From Chrysophaeum taylorii (taxonomy: Eukaryota; Sar; Pelagophyceae; Pelagomonadales; Pelagomonadaceae): DNA of 58,334 nt. A model generated the notes under the pieces. That model was not told the DNA's origin. It did not search any database and saw only the letters and a program-made list of their open reading frames with translations. The stretch covers positions 1 through 58,334 of the forward strand of contig JAQMWT010000474.1 in NCBI GenBank assembly GCA_029834535.1, read 5' to 3'. Each line of letters begins with the position of its first letter. The stretch's first letter is position 1. Both the position numbers and the translations under genes were made by a program. Shown here piece after piece: positions 10,501 through 17,627 of the stretch.

Positions 10501-13500
10501 GTTGGTGGCGTCGTGTCCAGCGTGATCTCGGCGACCTTCGCGACGCCCGCGTAGGACATCGCCCCCTCGAACGACGACGACGACGACGACGAAACGCCGG
10601 CGCCGCAGTCGCTGACGGCGTGCGCGTCCACCGCGCACCACTTGGTCGTCGTATTCGCGGCGGCCGCGGCGGCGGCGCCGACGCCAACCTTGAGCTTTGC
10701 CGAGTCGAGGCGAGAGAGGTCGACGTAGAGGGTCGCGGCGTCGTTTCGCGCCGTCGACCCCTCCGACAGCGCGACGCTATGCGAAAAAGCCGCCGTGCGC
10801 CTGGCTTCTTCTTTTCCTCGAAGGACGAGGTGCACGAGCCGGGGCTCGAGGCTCTTCGCGCGCACGGGTTCGTCGAATTCTAAGGTCATCAGGTCCGAGT
10901 TGAGGTCGAGCGTGCAGGAGAGGAGCGACGGGCGCGTTGTGTCGGGATAGACGACCTTCGCCCGCAGCGATGCCGCCGAGCCGGAGCTGGAGGACCACGC
11001 CTCGACGAGAGCGTTTGGCGAAATGCCGCCCTCGTCCACGTCGCTCGTCGCGTCCGAGGCAGCAACGAGCCACGTGCTCGCGTTGCCGCGCGAGAGATCT
11101 GAATAAAGCCGGATCTCGTCGACGTCGTCGGCGGTTAATGCCACGCGCACCGAGGCTCCCCGGGATCCTCGGACCTTGGTTACCGCGGACTCGGACGACA
11201 GCGTCAACCGGTCGACGTTTTCGTTATATTCTTCGCTCGCCTGCAACACGAGACCCGTAGCGTCGAACGACGACATGTCGATCGGTTCGGACAAGTCCAA
11301 AAGGAGTTCCCCCGAATCCATGTCGAGCTCGAAAGAGAGCACCGACGGGCCGAGCTGGAGTCCGTCGACGATTTCGAGGAGACCGTTGCGAGCAGCGTCG
11401 AGCACGCCGTCGTCGCCGACGACGCTCAGGTACGTGTTCGCTTGGAGCCTCCCGAGGTCGGCGCGGCCAGAAAGCGTCGACCTAACGGCCGCGGAAGGTC
11501 TCGCGACGATCGTCCGCCGCCAGTCGTCGTCGCCCCACGCCGCGAGCGACGCGAGCTCTACGGCAGCGCCGGAATCCGCGGATCTCGACCGCTGGAGCCG
11601 CCACGAGCCGTCGCCGCGCAGCGTCGCTGGTTGCACGGGCTCGTCGAATCGGAGCGTCAGGTTGTAGTCGGTCGTCTCCAAATCGAAGCTCAACAGCTCG
11701 GGAGGCGTCGTGTCCTCGACGACGCGGCCGCACGGAATCGACTCGTTGGTCGCCGCGACGATTTCCGCCAGCGGGTTCCCGGCCATGTCGGACGCGCCGC
11801 CACCACCACCACCACCACCTTGGACGACGAACTCGAGCTTGTGCGAGAGCCATTTTTGTTGAGGGATAGACGATCCCAGCGCGTCGTCGACCTTGACGGC
11901 ATCGATCTCGGCCCAATACATCTCCAGTCGAACGCGGAGTCCGTCGAGGCCGCGCCTCGAGGGCCCGGTGAGGTCCGTGAGACGCACGACATGCCCGCCG
12001 CCGTTCGGCTTGGACGACAACTCGAAGTACGACGCGTTGACCGACGTCGACCGCAACGGCTCGTCCGCTACGAGCGTCAGCGAATCGGTATTCAGGTCGA
12101 GCTCGAACGACGCGAGCTTTGGTTTCGTGCGATCGGCGGTGAAGTTGGAGGCAGCGTAATCAATCGCGCGCGCCGCCGAGTTCTCGGGAAAATAGTCGGC
12201 GACCCAGCCGGCTTGCGACGTTTGAAGGTACGTGGTCTCGCGCGCGTCGGCGACGCCGTCGACGAGCTTGAGCGCGTTGAGGTCGGCGTCTTCGAGGGCG
12301 ACGAGCAGCACTTCGGCCGCGTTTGTCGAACTCAGCGGCGCGTCGACCAACGCGAGTTGCTCGACCACCGCCGCCCAAAGACGATCATCATCATTACCAG
12401 AAGAAGAAGAAGAAGTCGTTTCCGTCGTCTGGTCGGCGTACGCAACCGTCGTGCTTCCCAAGGTGCCGATCGCGACCTCGGGAACGTCGTCGGTCGTCTC
12501 GCCGCCGCGAATGCTCAACAAACTCAAGTCCAACGACGAGCGCGCGACTGGTTCGTCAAAAGCCAGCGCCAAAATTCCCCGGTCCATATCGAGCGAGACC
12601 GCCTCGAGGATGGGCGCCGTCGCGTCGAGCGTGATATGAGACGCCGCGAGCGCGTTGTAGACCGAACGCTCTCGCGCGAGGTTGTCGGCCATGTCGCGTA
12701 TCGCACCCGCGACGACTGCCAAGTAGGTCGTGTCCGTCGACGCACCCATCGTCTCGCTCAGCTTTATCTTGGCAAAATCGCGAGCGCCGAGGCTGATGGT
12801 GAGATTTGTCGCGGCCGGTGTCGTGACCTTGGACCCCCTCGGCTCGTCGGGCCGCCGCAGCGAGAACGTCTCGGTCGTCGTCGCGACAAACTTGCGCTCG
12901 TCTTGCAGCACGAGCATCGACATGTCCAACGACGACGCGTTTATTGTTTCGTCGAATTCGAGATAAATTTCGCGGGCGTCGAGATTGACGGCGAACCTCT
13001 CCAAGCTGGGTCGCGTCGTGTCTTTGGTAAACGCCCGAGCTCCCCGAGCGCTATCCGTCGAGATTTGGACCCCGGCATTCGGCGGAAACGCCGTGTCCAC
13101 GAACGTCTTCGCTCCGGCAAATGCGATGTGCGTCGATGAAATGTCGATGGCGAGCCGGGACTTGCGCTTGATCTCGTTCAGGTCGGCCTCGCTCAGCGCG
13201 ATTTCGACGTCGGCGACGTCCTCGTTCGCGATAACGCGGCTCCCGACGCCCGGCCCGCCGCGCAGTTCGTGCACGAGCCCCCCGGCCGATGCGTTGGCTT
13301 TTTCCTGAAGGATCATCTCGTACACCTTGAGCTCGCTGGTGTCGATGGTCTCCGAGAAGTGAAGCGTTAGGACGCCCGCGTTCATGTCGAGGTCGAACGT
13401 TTCTAGCTCGGGCGCCGTCGCGTCGCCGACCCACGCGTACGGCGGTTGGCCTTCGTACACGGTCCAGAAGTTCGTCGTGAGGTCGTTTCCGGCCATGTCC

Positions 13501-14471
13501 TTGACCGCGCCGCCCGTGACGGCCAAGTACGTCAACGCGAACGTCGTCGCGAGCGGCGAACGTGACTTTATGAGGTCAGCGTTCGTCTTCCCGAGCGTCG
13601 CGTTGATCCACAAACTATCTTCGAGCTTGGACCTGTTCTCGCACACGACCCACGCGTCGTCGGGAGGAGACGCGTCTGTGCTGGTCGTGTTCTTCGCCGT
13701 CGTCGTCGCATTCGAACTCACCCTTGTCGTCGTCGTCGTCGTCGTCGCGTTGACAAGAACAACGGTAGGCGCGACCGTCGTCCGAGTCGCGGTCGACGAC
13801 GGCGCGGTCGTCGGAGCGTCCGAATACACCAAGACCTCGTGGCACGGGAGCGGAGCCAACACGAGGCCGTCGTTCGTGAGCGTGGTGGTGGCCTCGGACG
13901 AAATAGTGCTCGAGGACGACATGATCACGACCAGCGACAGATCCAACGTGCTCCGGTTCACGGGCTCGTCGAAGAGGACGCTCAGCGTCCCCAAGTTCAT
14001 GTCGATCGCGTATTTGACGATCGACGGCGGATAGGCATCGGCGATGTAGGTGTCGAACAAGGCCGGGCCGTAGGCCGCGGACGGCGTTGCGGGCGCGACA
14101 CCGCGCACGCACCCGGCGTCGAGCTGGACGTACGCGTTTGCCGCCGCGGACGCGAGCCCGTCGCGAAACAGGATGTTGAGGTAGTCGTCCTGGAGCAGCA
14201 TGACGTAGGCCGTAGTCGACGAGTTCGTATCCTCGAAAACACCCTCGATCCTCCCCGTCAGCCGGTACCGCCTCCGCCATCCCAGGTTGTTGGTGCTGTT
14301 GGCTAGGATTTCGATCGTACTCGCGTTGAGCGTCGCGCTCTGGACGTTGGCGCTGAATTCCAGCGAGAGATATCCGCTGGTCAAGTCCAGGGACGCCGAC
14401 GCCAGCGACAACGCCGACGACACCCCGACGGCGGCGGCAGCAGCAATGATGATTCCAAGGAGGAGGACCAT
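4593..14471 (-). CDS. Giant secreted repeat protein, about 22 SbsA/Big_5-like Ig repeats plus TNFR-type Cys tail, 3292 aa
   Basis: One open frame of 9.9 kb with no intron. The N-terminus (MVLLLGIIIAAAAAVGVSSA) is a signal peptide. About 22 repeats of 130-150 residues follow. Each opens with a signature such as FELDMDSGELLLDLSEPI, then DxSxLxLQ, a loop, LSxxDLDAIK, a TYL strand, a DMAGN-like turn and a D(T/A)TxPxL linker to the next. The pattern resembles bacterial SbsA/Big_5 Ig-like surface domains. Many NxT/NxS sites fit a secreted glycoprotein. Residues about 3108-3245 hold three to four TNFR-like modules (CxxC, ACEETADTVCAEC). No C-terminal membrane anchor is visible. Likely a cell-surface or matrix adhesin (inference). 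Some repeats (7, 12, 13, 16, 22) have diverged from the consensus. Confidence 0.9.
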   Translation of the reverse strand: MVLLLGIIIAAAAAVGVSSALSLASASLDLTSGYLSLEFSANVQSATLNASTIEILANSTNNLGWRRRYRLTGRIEGVFEDTNSSTTAYVMLLQDDYLNILFRDGLASAAANAYVQLDAGCVRGVAPATPSAAYGPALFDTYIADAYPPSIVKYAIDMNLGTLSVLFDEPVNRSTLDLSLVVIMSSSSTISSEATTTLTNDGLVLAPLPCHEVLVYSDAPTTAPSSTATRTTVAPTVVLVNATTTTTTTRVSSNATTTAKNTTSTDASPPDDAWVVCENRSKLEDSLWINATLGKTNADLIKSRSPLATTFALTYLAVTGGAVKDMAGNDLTTNFWTVYEGQPPYAWVGDATAPELETFDLDMNAGVLTLHFSETIDTSELKVYEMILQEKANASAGGLVHELRGGPGVGSRVIANEDVADVEIALSEADLNEIKRKSRLAIDISSTHIAFAGAKTFVDTAFPPNAGVQISTDSARGARAFTKDTTRPSLERFAVNLDAREIYLEFDETINASSLDMSMLVLQDERKFVATTTETFSLRRPDEPRGSKVTTPAATNLTISLGARDFAKIKLSETMGASTDTTYLAVVAGAIRDMADNLARERSVYNALAASHITLDATAPILEAVSLDMDRGILALAFDEPVARSSLDLSLLSIRGGETTDDVPEVAIGTLGSTTVAYADQTTETTSSSSSGNDDDRLWAAVVEQLALVDAPLSSTNAAEVLLVALEDADLNALKLVDGVADARETTYLQTSQAGWVADYFPENSAARAIDYAASNFTADRTKPKLASFELDLNTDSLTLVADEPLRSTSVNASYFELSSKPNGGGHVVRLTDLTGPSRRGLDGLRVRLEMYWAEIDAVKVDDALGSSIPQQKWLSHKLEFVVQGGGGGGGGASDMAGNPLAEIVAATNESIPCGRVVEDTTPPELLSFDLETTDYNLTLRFDEPVQPATLRGDGSWRLQRSRSADSGAAVELASLAAWGDDDWRRTIVARPSAAVRSTLSGRADLGRLQANTYLSVVGDDGVLDAARNGLLEIVDGLQLGPSVLSFELDMDSGELLLDLSEPIDMSSFDATGLVLQASEEYNENVDRLTLSSESAVTKVRGSRGASVRVALTADDVDEIRLYSDLSRGNASTWLVAASDATSDVDEGGISPNALVEAWSSSSGSAASLRAKVVYPDTTRPSLLSCTLDLNSDLMTLEFDEPVRAKSLEPRLVHLVLRGKEEARRTAAFSHSVALSEGSTARNDAATLYVDLSRLDSAKLKVGVGAAAAAAANTTTKWCAVDAHAVSDCGAGVSSSSSSSFEGAMSYAGVAKVAEITLDTTPPTLEKFVLDMDAGAILLTFDEPVNTSNVRPLEVAVSLADDQTSAAATYALACSSTTKTFGSFAFFDESATIELCDADSRAIASSAAKGGICADVARCYLFFGSRLAYDAADPPNAALSVDVEYGIQAAEIVADVTPPELVAIALDLNAGVLKLTADEIIDAKSVDVDAVTLQSARFNDGVATRTFKAERGTAVRKANERNATTIAIALGRDDLDAVKALSGVGLALAASSAYVSLRAGAFSDVFGNAAEAVEEFTGSGPAETFTPDATRPNLLAVTKISETRKILYALFDEPVDHERVNLSQWVLQPAATYEEATALALDGLGVNVLEPGIDADAPDPADPNAPYSTTVALQLSDAYEEAQSLGSLQSQDTARLSLGPFAARDAALADPNAVAGDVVDARNDYPNTGGARAVEVGPRLETFALDMDSHLLALSFTDFISTAPRNATTTTTTTRLLLDPTAVTLLSATGENAASAAAVMLSGSSVPVDAAVLGDADARLFATQLLDARGASLASADRRTVRVALSTSDAWALQRAAGLLAKAASTTYAAVTAAFGNSPSDTSLLGDPTSVVATSRDRAVALGEFVRDATAPRVESYALNLNSGVVSLNFSEPVVDKTINVTALKLLVAEDYSEEEEEETSVVRLQNAAADEDHVGLRATCDDARGNWSHACSYVRVVLGANDLDNVRAIRAGAFASFDETLASDTARPPNQCVPGTLAVGAFVKDTTRPSLEAVELNLDKGYMIMNFSEPVDPRSWNATRVYLRNNNNNNNVVESMDEHEPSGSPTTSVPNNSNSTTVLVLPTSTPTSTPLLSLRLSATGTTGTTTTGTRSLFLRLREDLARLKTLLALTTADARGIDVNTTYVDAKKDYVRDLAYPEPANPAKSVARRLDRVVPDTTGPRLLSFDANPDILEFYFDEPIDDATFNASALLLVGGGGGEENATTTTRLNLTRALTGDDAPYQLTVVATTAAERAALSSVVVAYDVIQLVHPAGGAASDVIGGTPAVPGAGPYGARLDHGEYVMDSLDGVSTGFAAAPLPFGPVVLSFVLDMDAGTLRLDFRHPIRSTTINATAVALAASDDDDSFAYALENATVVAVEKYSPDQGDASITLLLDVSDLDALKMADGGRGEAPIATRLTNVVAGVDATLAASTLGTPCVPRKIGAPSSYLSAVYPISFQPDVTAPTLLAFALSMDSGMLVLYADEPVRARETAVAKLVVYNNATIATATARYSLTEATKPLNPGASKTVDLKLGKADLVELKQLDGIATSRNDTYLGFGEDAILDRSAAANAFATGILHKVRFFYRDETPPELESFEADFEARTLSLYFDEPIRVASVNASAFVPRERNVGGQSYRLSGTGGVEPLPSGASSQTAVAISLSNEDYEAINILTRLAKNIDATRLAMESTAAEDVAGNPVERIFDGQTLAASSYIPDSTPPEMTHFWIDMDAGTITANFTEPVAFGTLDATRFVLAAKDNDDDLEAAVTPSEATRLLLLNVENDAAAAGTVLTLALDAGDLDAIKALPSLATSIESTYLVSLGGALADMTGNGLVATTLSCTFYSADITPPTLVAFDLDLDAGVLDLEFSETVDASTFKVEGIRLMAGTSFYRDGGRRLLVVDPLATLSPDTTTVSVSLGEEDWHAIKVLLAAETRAWLAMDAGTVLDMVGLPAVRVASADIFGQGEPMPARSVVPDTTPPVLERATYASRRLHLFYDEPVRTVVPELFFFSSSSDGTTGDVLLQGATHLVFFDLPEKTTAILEQHGVVVSAEAGAVFDVGGTPSREVVSFQLSGPACACADGYYVTAECTETEDAACSPCSSSSSSEAACPPNHFASSPCSDRADRGCQQCRECGYPYYAARACEETADTVCAECTACGPMEYEESPCAGGRDRVCVACDHDRECETPSEACEDAALWWRRAHCCFDDDGTQVPCNAEVRADARITARDSRRHWVYATYPEVEAGYTIDDVGG

Positions 14472-15164
14472 TGGTCCCTAATGCCCTATTGATCCGTTGA
14501 GGCCTAAGATGAAGAACGGTCGTCGGTCATCCTACTCAGTAGTTGCGGACTTTCGTCGAGAGAAGTATTCTTAATACACATATGGCGCCTCTCTATAATA
14601 TATGAGGGAGGAAGTGGCCTATCATCACACGCGTGGAGTGAGGCGGGGCGCGGCGATGTCTTGGTGGTATACATCCCCACCGACCGACCGACCGACCGAC
14701 CGACACACCTTGGATACGTACATATGATGCCAAGCTGCGGGTAGTGGACTGTTCGGAGTGCACTAGAAACTTTCACATACCGCGCAGAATAATAACTGGA
14801 TCTCCGCGATTGTAAGTGGTGAATGGTGCGCCGCTTAGAGCGGCTCCAACAACAAGGCGCGTCGTTTGCGCACGAAAAACGCGCCGCACACCCTGTTCAA
14901 GTTCGGCGACAGTTTGTTTAGTCGGCTCTCTAACAATTTCAAGCAACTCCCAAAATCGAAACAGATCTGAGGATCATCTCAGAGGAGGAGGAGGAAGAAA
15001 ATGTCCGCCAGACAACAACAACAAACAACACAAGGTTTTTTTTTCTTCTGGGTCGCCACGTAATTATTTTATCCCGCGGGGGGCTCAGAAGAAAAAACAC
15101 AAGAGTCTCCTCATCGAGGATCGAGTGTGAAAGGAAGCGAATCGAAATCCCAGCCAAAAAAAAA
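14472..15164. other. Intergenic, 690 bp, probable promoter region of the giant gene
   Basis: No credible gene. It contains a (CCGA)n tract at about 14679-14704 and a TATATGAG-type AT stretch near 14597-14606, on the upstream side of the giant minus-strand gene. The side near 15030-15160 has T/A runs that may serve the 3' end of the next minus-strand gene. Promoter function is inferred from position only. Confidence 0.4.
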
Positions 15165-16028
15165 TCAGGATATTGCGGGCGGGTCGAGGCAGTCGCACCG
15201 AAAGGTACGAGCGTCGGTCGGGGAAAGTGTGACGAAGTCGAGGCCGGCGGCGGCATCACCAGCACCAAGATTAATGAGCTGGTGGAGGATGCGGTGGATG
15301 CGGCGGGCGACGGCGAGCTTGGTCGATCTGTGCGCGGGCGCGTCCTTGTTCGTGGAGAAGAAGACGAGCGCCTGCAGGTCGGCGGTCGCCCACGTGAGGT
15401 CGATCTGGTTGTGAAGAAACGGCAATTTTTGGCAGCCAGCGAGGCCTTTGGAGAGGTTTGCGAGCGCGAGCTGGGCGTCGATGGTGTGGGATGCGTTGTC
15501 GGCGCAGCAGGAGAGCGAACGGTCGAAGTGAAGTTCGCTCTCGAGTCTGAGCGGCAGCAAGCGATTTCCGTTCATCTGGCAGAGGAATTTGCGCTTCGAG
15601 ATCAGCTCGGCCGCGAGTTTATTTGGGGACAAGCGACAGGGGGGACGCGTTAAGGTGTTTGAGTTGCGGCCGGTCCACCCGTCTTGGACGCGGTAGCACC
15701 GAACGCGGTCGAAGGTCGACTGCTTGAAGGCCAAGCCGAAGGAGGTGAACCAGTCTGCCATCTCCTCTTCCAGATTCGTGTAGGGGAGGTCGTGTCGGAG
15801 GAGCATCGAGGCACGCTCCTCGTAGACCGACGACACCTGGTCTCCGACGCAGTCGGCAATGGACGAGAGGGGCGCCATCCATTCGGTTTTTGTGGTCGTC
15901 GACTTGAGACACTCGATGACGCGGACTAGGATGCCCGACTCGGACGCGAACTCTTCGCACGTGGTGCACGGTTTCTCGTCGCCGGCGACGCCAGCAGCAA
16001 AGAGCACCACCAGGAGCAGCAGGAGCAT
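15165..16028 (-). CDS. Small secreted cysteine-containing protein, 287 aa
   Basis: Function not recognised. The N-terminus MLLLLLVVLFAAGVAGDEKP is a clear signal peptide with probable cleavage after VAG. The mature part has about a dozen Cys residues (CTTC near the start; CC, CQK and CDC further on), suggesting disulfides. NAS and NLS sites could be glycosylated. There is no transmembrane helix after the signal peptide. The start ATG is preceded by an AT-rich stretch at 16029-16080, which is also the upstream region of the divergent plus-strand gene. Confidence 0.75.
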   Translation of the reverse strand: MLLLLLVVLFAAGVAGDEKPCTTCEEFASESGILVRVIECLKSTTTKTEWMAPLSSIADCVGDQVSSVYEERASMLLRHDLPYTNLEEEMADWFTSFGLAFKQSTFDRVRCYRVQDGWTGRNSNTLTRPPCRLSPNKLAAELISKRKFLCQMNGNRLLPLRLESELHFDRSLSCCADNASHTIDAQLALANLSKGLAGCQKLPFLHNQIDLTWATADLQALVFFSTNKDAPAHRSTKLAVARRIHRILHQLINLGAGDAAAGLDFVTLSPTDARTFRCDCLDPPAIS

Positions 16029-16145
16029 TTGGATACAAAAAGTTACGGATCATCCGAAATTTAATCTTTTTTTCATCATCTGATGAAAAAAAAAAAAAAG
16101 AAGAAATTATTAACGCGCGCTAGAGGAGGAGTTGCAGTAAGTAGT

Positions 16146-17627
16146 ATGGAGGAGAACCAGAGAATAGTTCGGGCCATCGAACGGCTCGAGGTGTTTTCCA
16201 GGGAGCACCGGGCCGCTTGGCGGTTGAGCGGCGCGCGGGGGGAGTGGGCCGAGACGTACCGGCGGCTCGAGCGGGTCGCGCCGGGGGAAGAAGACCGTTC
16301 GGAGATGGTGCGCCGGTGGCGCGAGCTCAAGGCGTGCGTCATCGAGGCGTCGTCGAGCAAAGATGAAGAAGAAGAAGAAAAGGCTGCTGCGGTGGTGGTC
16401 GCGGCGCGGGTGCTGGTGGAGGCGCGGAGGAATCTCGAGGCCGAGGGCCTCGCGCTCGAGGCGGCGGCGGCTGCGGCGGCGGCTGCGGCGGCGGCGGCGC
16501 GGCGGTCGGTTCGCGAGGAAGAGGAGGAGGACACGTCTCTGGGTGAGGGCGGGGACGAGGGCGTGGAGGCGGTGCGCGAGGAGTTGCGCGCCGAAGCGGC
16601 CGCGGCGCGGTCGGCGTGGGCTGCGGCGGACGCCGCGCGGGCGGCGGAGCACGCGGCAGAAATGGAAGGGTCGGCGCGCTGGAAGCGGGAAGAGAAAGAG
16701 GATATGGCGGCGTTCGAGGCGTGCGCGCGGCAGGGTGGCGGGTGCGGGAAGGTGCTCGAGCGGCTCCGGCTCCAGTTTCCCGCGCGGTCCGAGCGCGCGC
16801 TGCGGGAGCGGTGGCAGCGTTTTCGCGCGATCGACGCGTACCGGCGCGAGCGTCGCGGCGTCGAAGCGGCACGTCGAGCGTGGCGCGAAGCCTTCGACCG
16901 GCGCGCGAGGGCAACCCTCGCCAAGGCGCACGAGGAGGCCGCGAAGCGGTCGGCGGCCGAGCGCGAGCGGGCGCGGCTCGCGGCGCGACGCCGGGAGCTC
17001 CGCGAGGAGCTCGCGCGACTCCGGGAAACGACGACGACGACGACGGCGGCGGCGGCTCGAGACGCGGAGTTAGTTCTAGAGAAAAAGAAGAAACCGAGCC
17101 TTCGGCGGCAGTGTGCAAACAAGGAGGCGATCGCGGCGTACCGCGCGGCCGTTGCGGCGCAGCGGGCCGCGGCAGAAGCCGAAGCGGCGTCTCTGGAGCG
17201 CGAGCGGCGGCGAACGTCGACGGAGGTCGCGAGAAAAGGCGCCGAGCGCGCCGCGTACCGGGAAGAGCTGCGAGAGGCCCAGGTGGCGAAAAGGCGCCAG
17301 GCCCTCGAAAGGGCGGAACGGGCGGAGATGGCGCGTGGTCGTGCCCTCGAAAAGCTGGCGGCATCGGTGCCGTACAGAGCGCGGCTGGAGGCCGCGGCGG
17401 CGGACCCTTTCAAGGCGACGAGAGCGACCGAGGCACACGGCGTCCAGAACTTCGAACCCTCGGAGCCCTCCTTTCTCACCGACGCCCAGGTGTTCCGGGA
17501 CGCGCGGTTCCGCCTGGGTGTGGCCCTCCGCGCGGCCGGGCTCTCCCAGACGCGCGCCGCGAGGGATGCCGTGCGGGCCGCCATCCCCCGACGACCCTCC
17601 TCTATCATCATCTCGGAAGGGGCTTAA
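16146..17627 (+). CDS. Coiled-coil protein, possibly CCDC112/CCDC148-like, 493 aa
   Basis: Very Ala/Glu/Arg-rich, mostly predicted long helix. Recognisable pieces are an N-terminal MEENQRIVRAIERLEVF segment, LRLQFPARSERALRERWQRF (spacing reminiscent of the SANT-like segment in CCDC148/CCDC112 proteins), and a compact C-terminal FLTDAQVFRDARFRLGVALR motif followed by AAGLSQTRAARDAV. The last resembles the C-terminal module of ciliary coiled-coil proteins. The family match is tentative, from memory of motif style. I chose the ATG at 16146 (A at -3); an in-frame ATG at 16083 would add a Lys run. The 3' end overlaps the stop of the convergent PPR gene by about 20 bp. Confidence 0.7.
   Translation: MEENQRIVRAIERLEVFSREHRAAWRLSGARGEWAETYRRLERVAPGEEDRSEMVRRWRELKACVIEASSSKDEEEEEKAAAVVVAARVLVEARRNLEAEGLALEAAAAAAAAAAAAARRSVREEEEEDTSLGEGGDEGVEAVREELRAEAAAARSAWAAADAARAAEHAAEMEGSARWKREEKEDMAAFEACARQGGGCGKVLERLRLQFPARSERALRERWQRFRAIDAYRRERRGVEAARRAWREAFDRRARATLAKAHEEAAKRSAAERERARLAARRRELREELARLRETTTTTTAAAARDAELVLEKKKKPSLRRQCANKEAIAAYRAAVAAQRAAAEAEAASLERERRRTSTEVARKGAERAAYREELREAQVAKRRQALERAERAEMARGRALEKLAASVPYRARLEAAAADPFKATRATEAHGVQNFEPSEPSFLTDAQVFRDARFRLGVALRAAGLSQTRAARDAVRAAIPRRPSSIIISEGA

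Noticed and set aside
8926..10641. 571-aa Arg-rich frame overlapping the giant gene on the same strand
   Set aside because: Out-of-frame shadow; the 3,292-aa frame has the repeat signatures throughout.
14672..14710. (CCGA)n as a regulatory array
   Set aside because: Pure tetranucleotide run with no other supporting site; treated as a microsatellite.
16076..17611. 511-aa minus-strand frame opposite the coiled-coil gene
   Set aside because: Ala/Arg/Ser-rich shadow of a GC-rich gene. The plus-strand frame has coherent coiled-coil heptads and a conserved-looking C-terminal motif; the minus frame has none.
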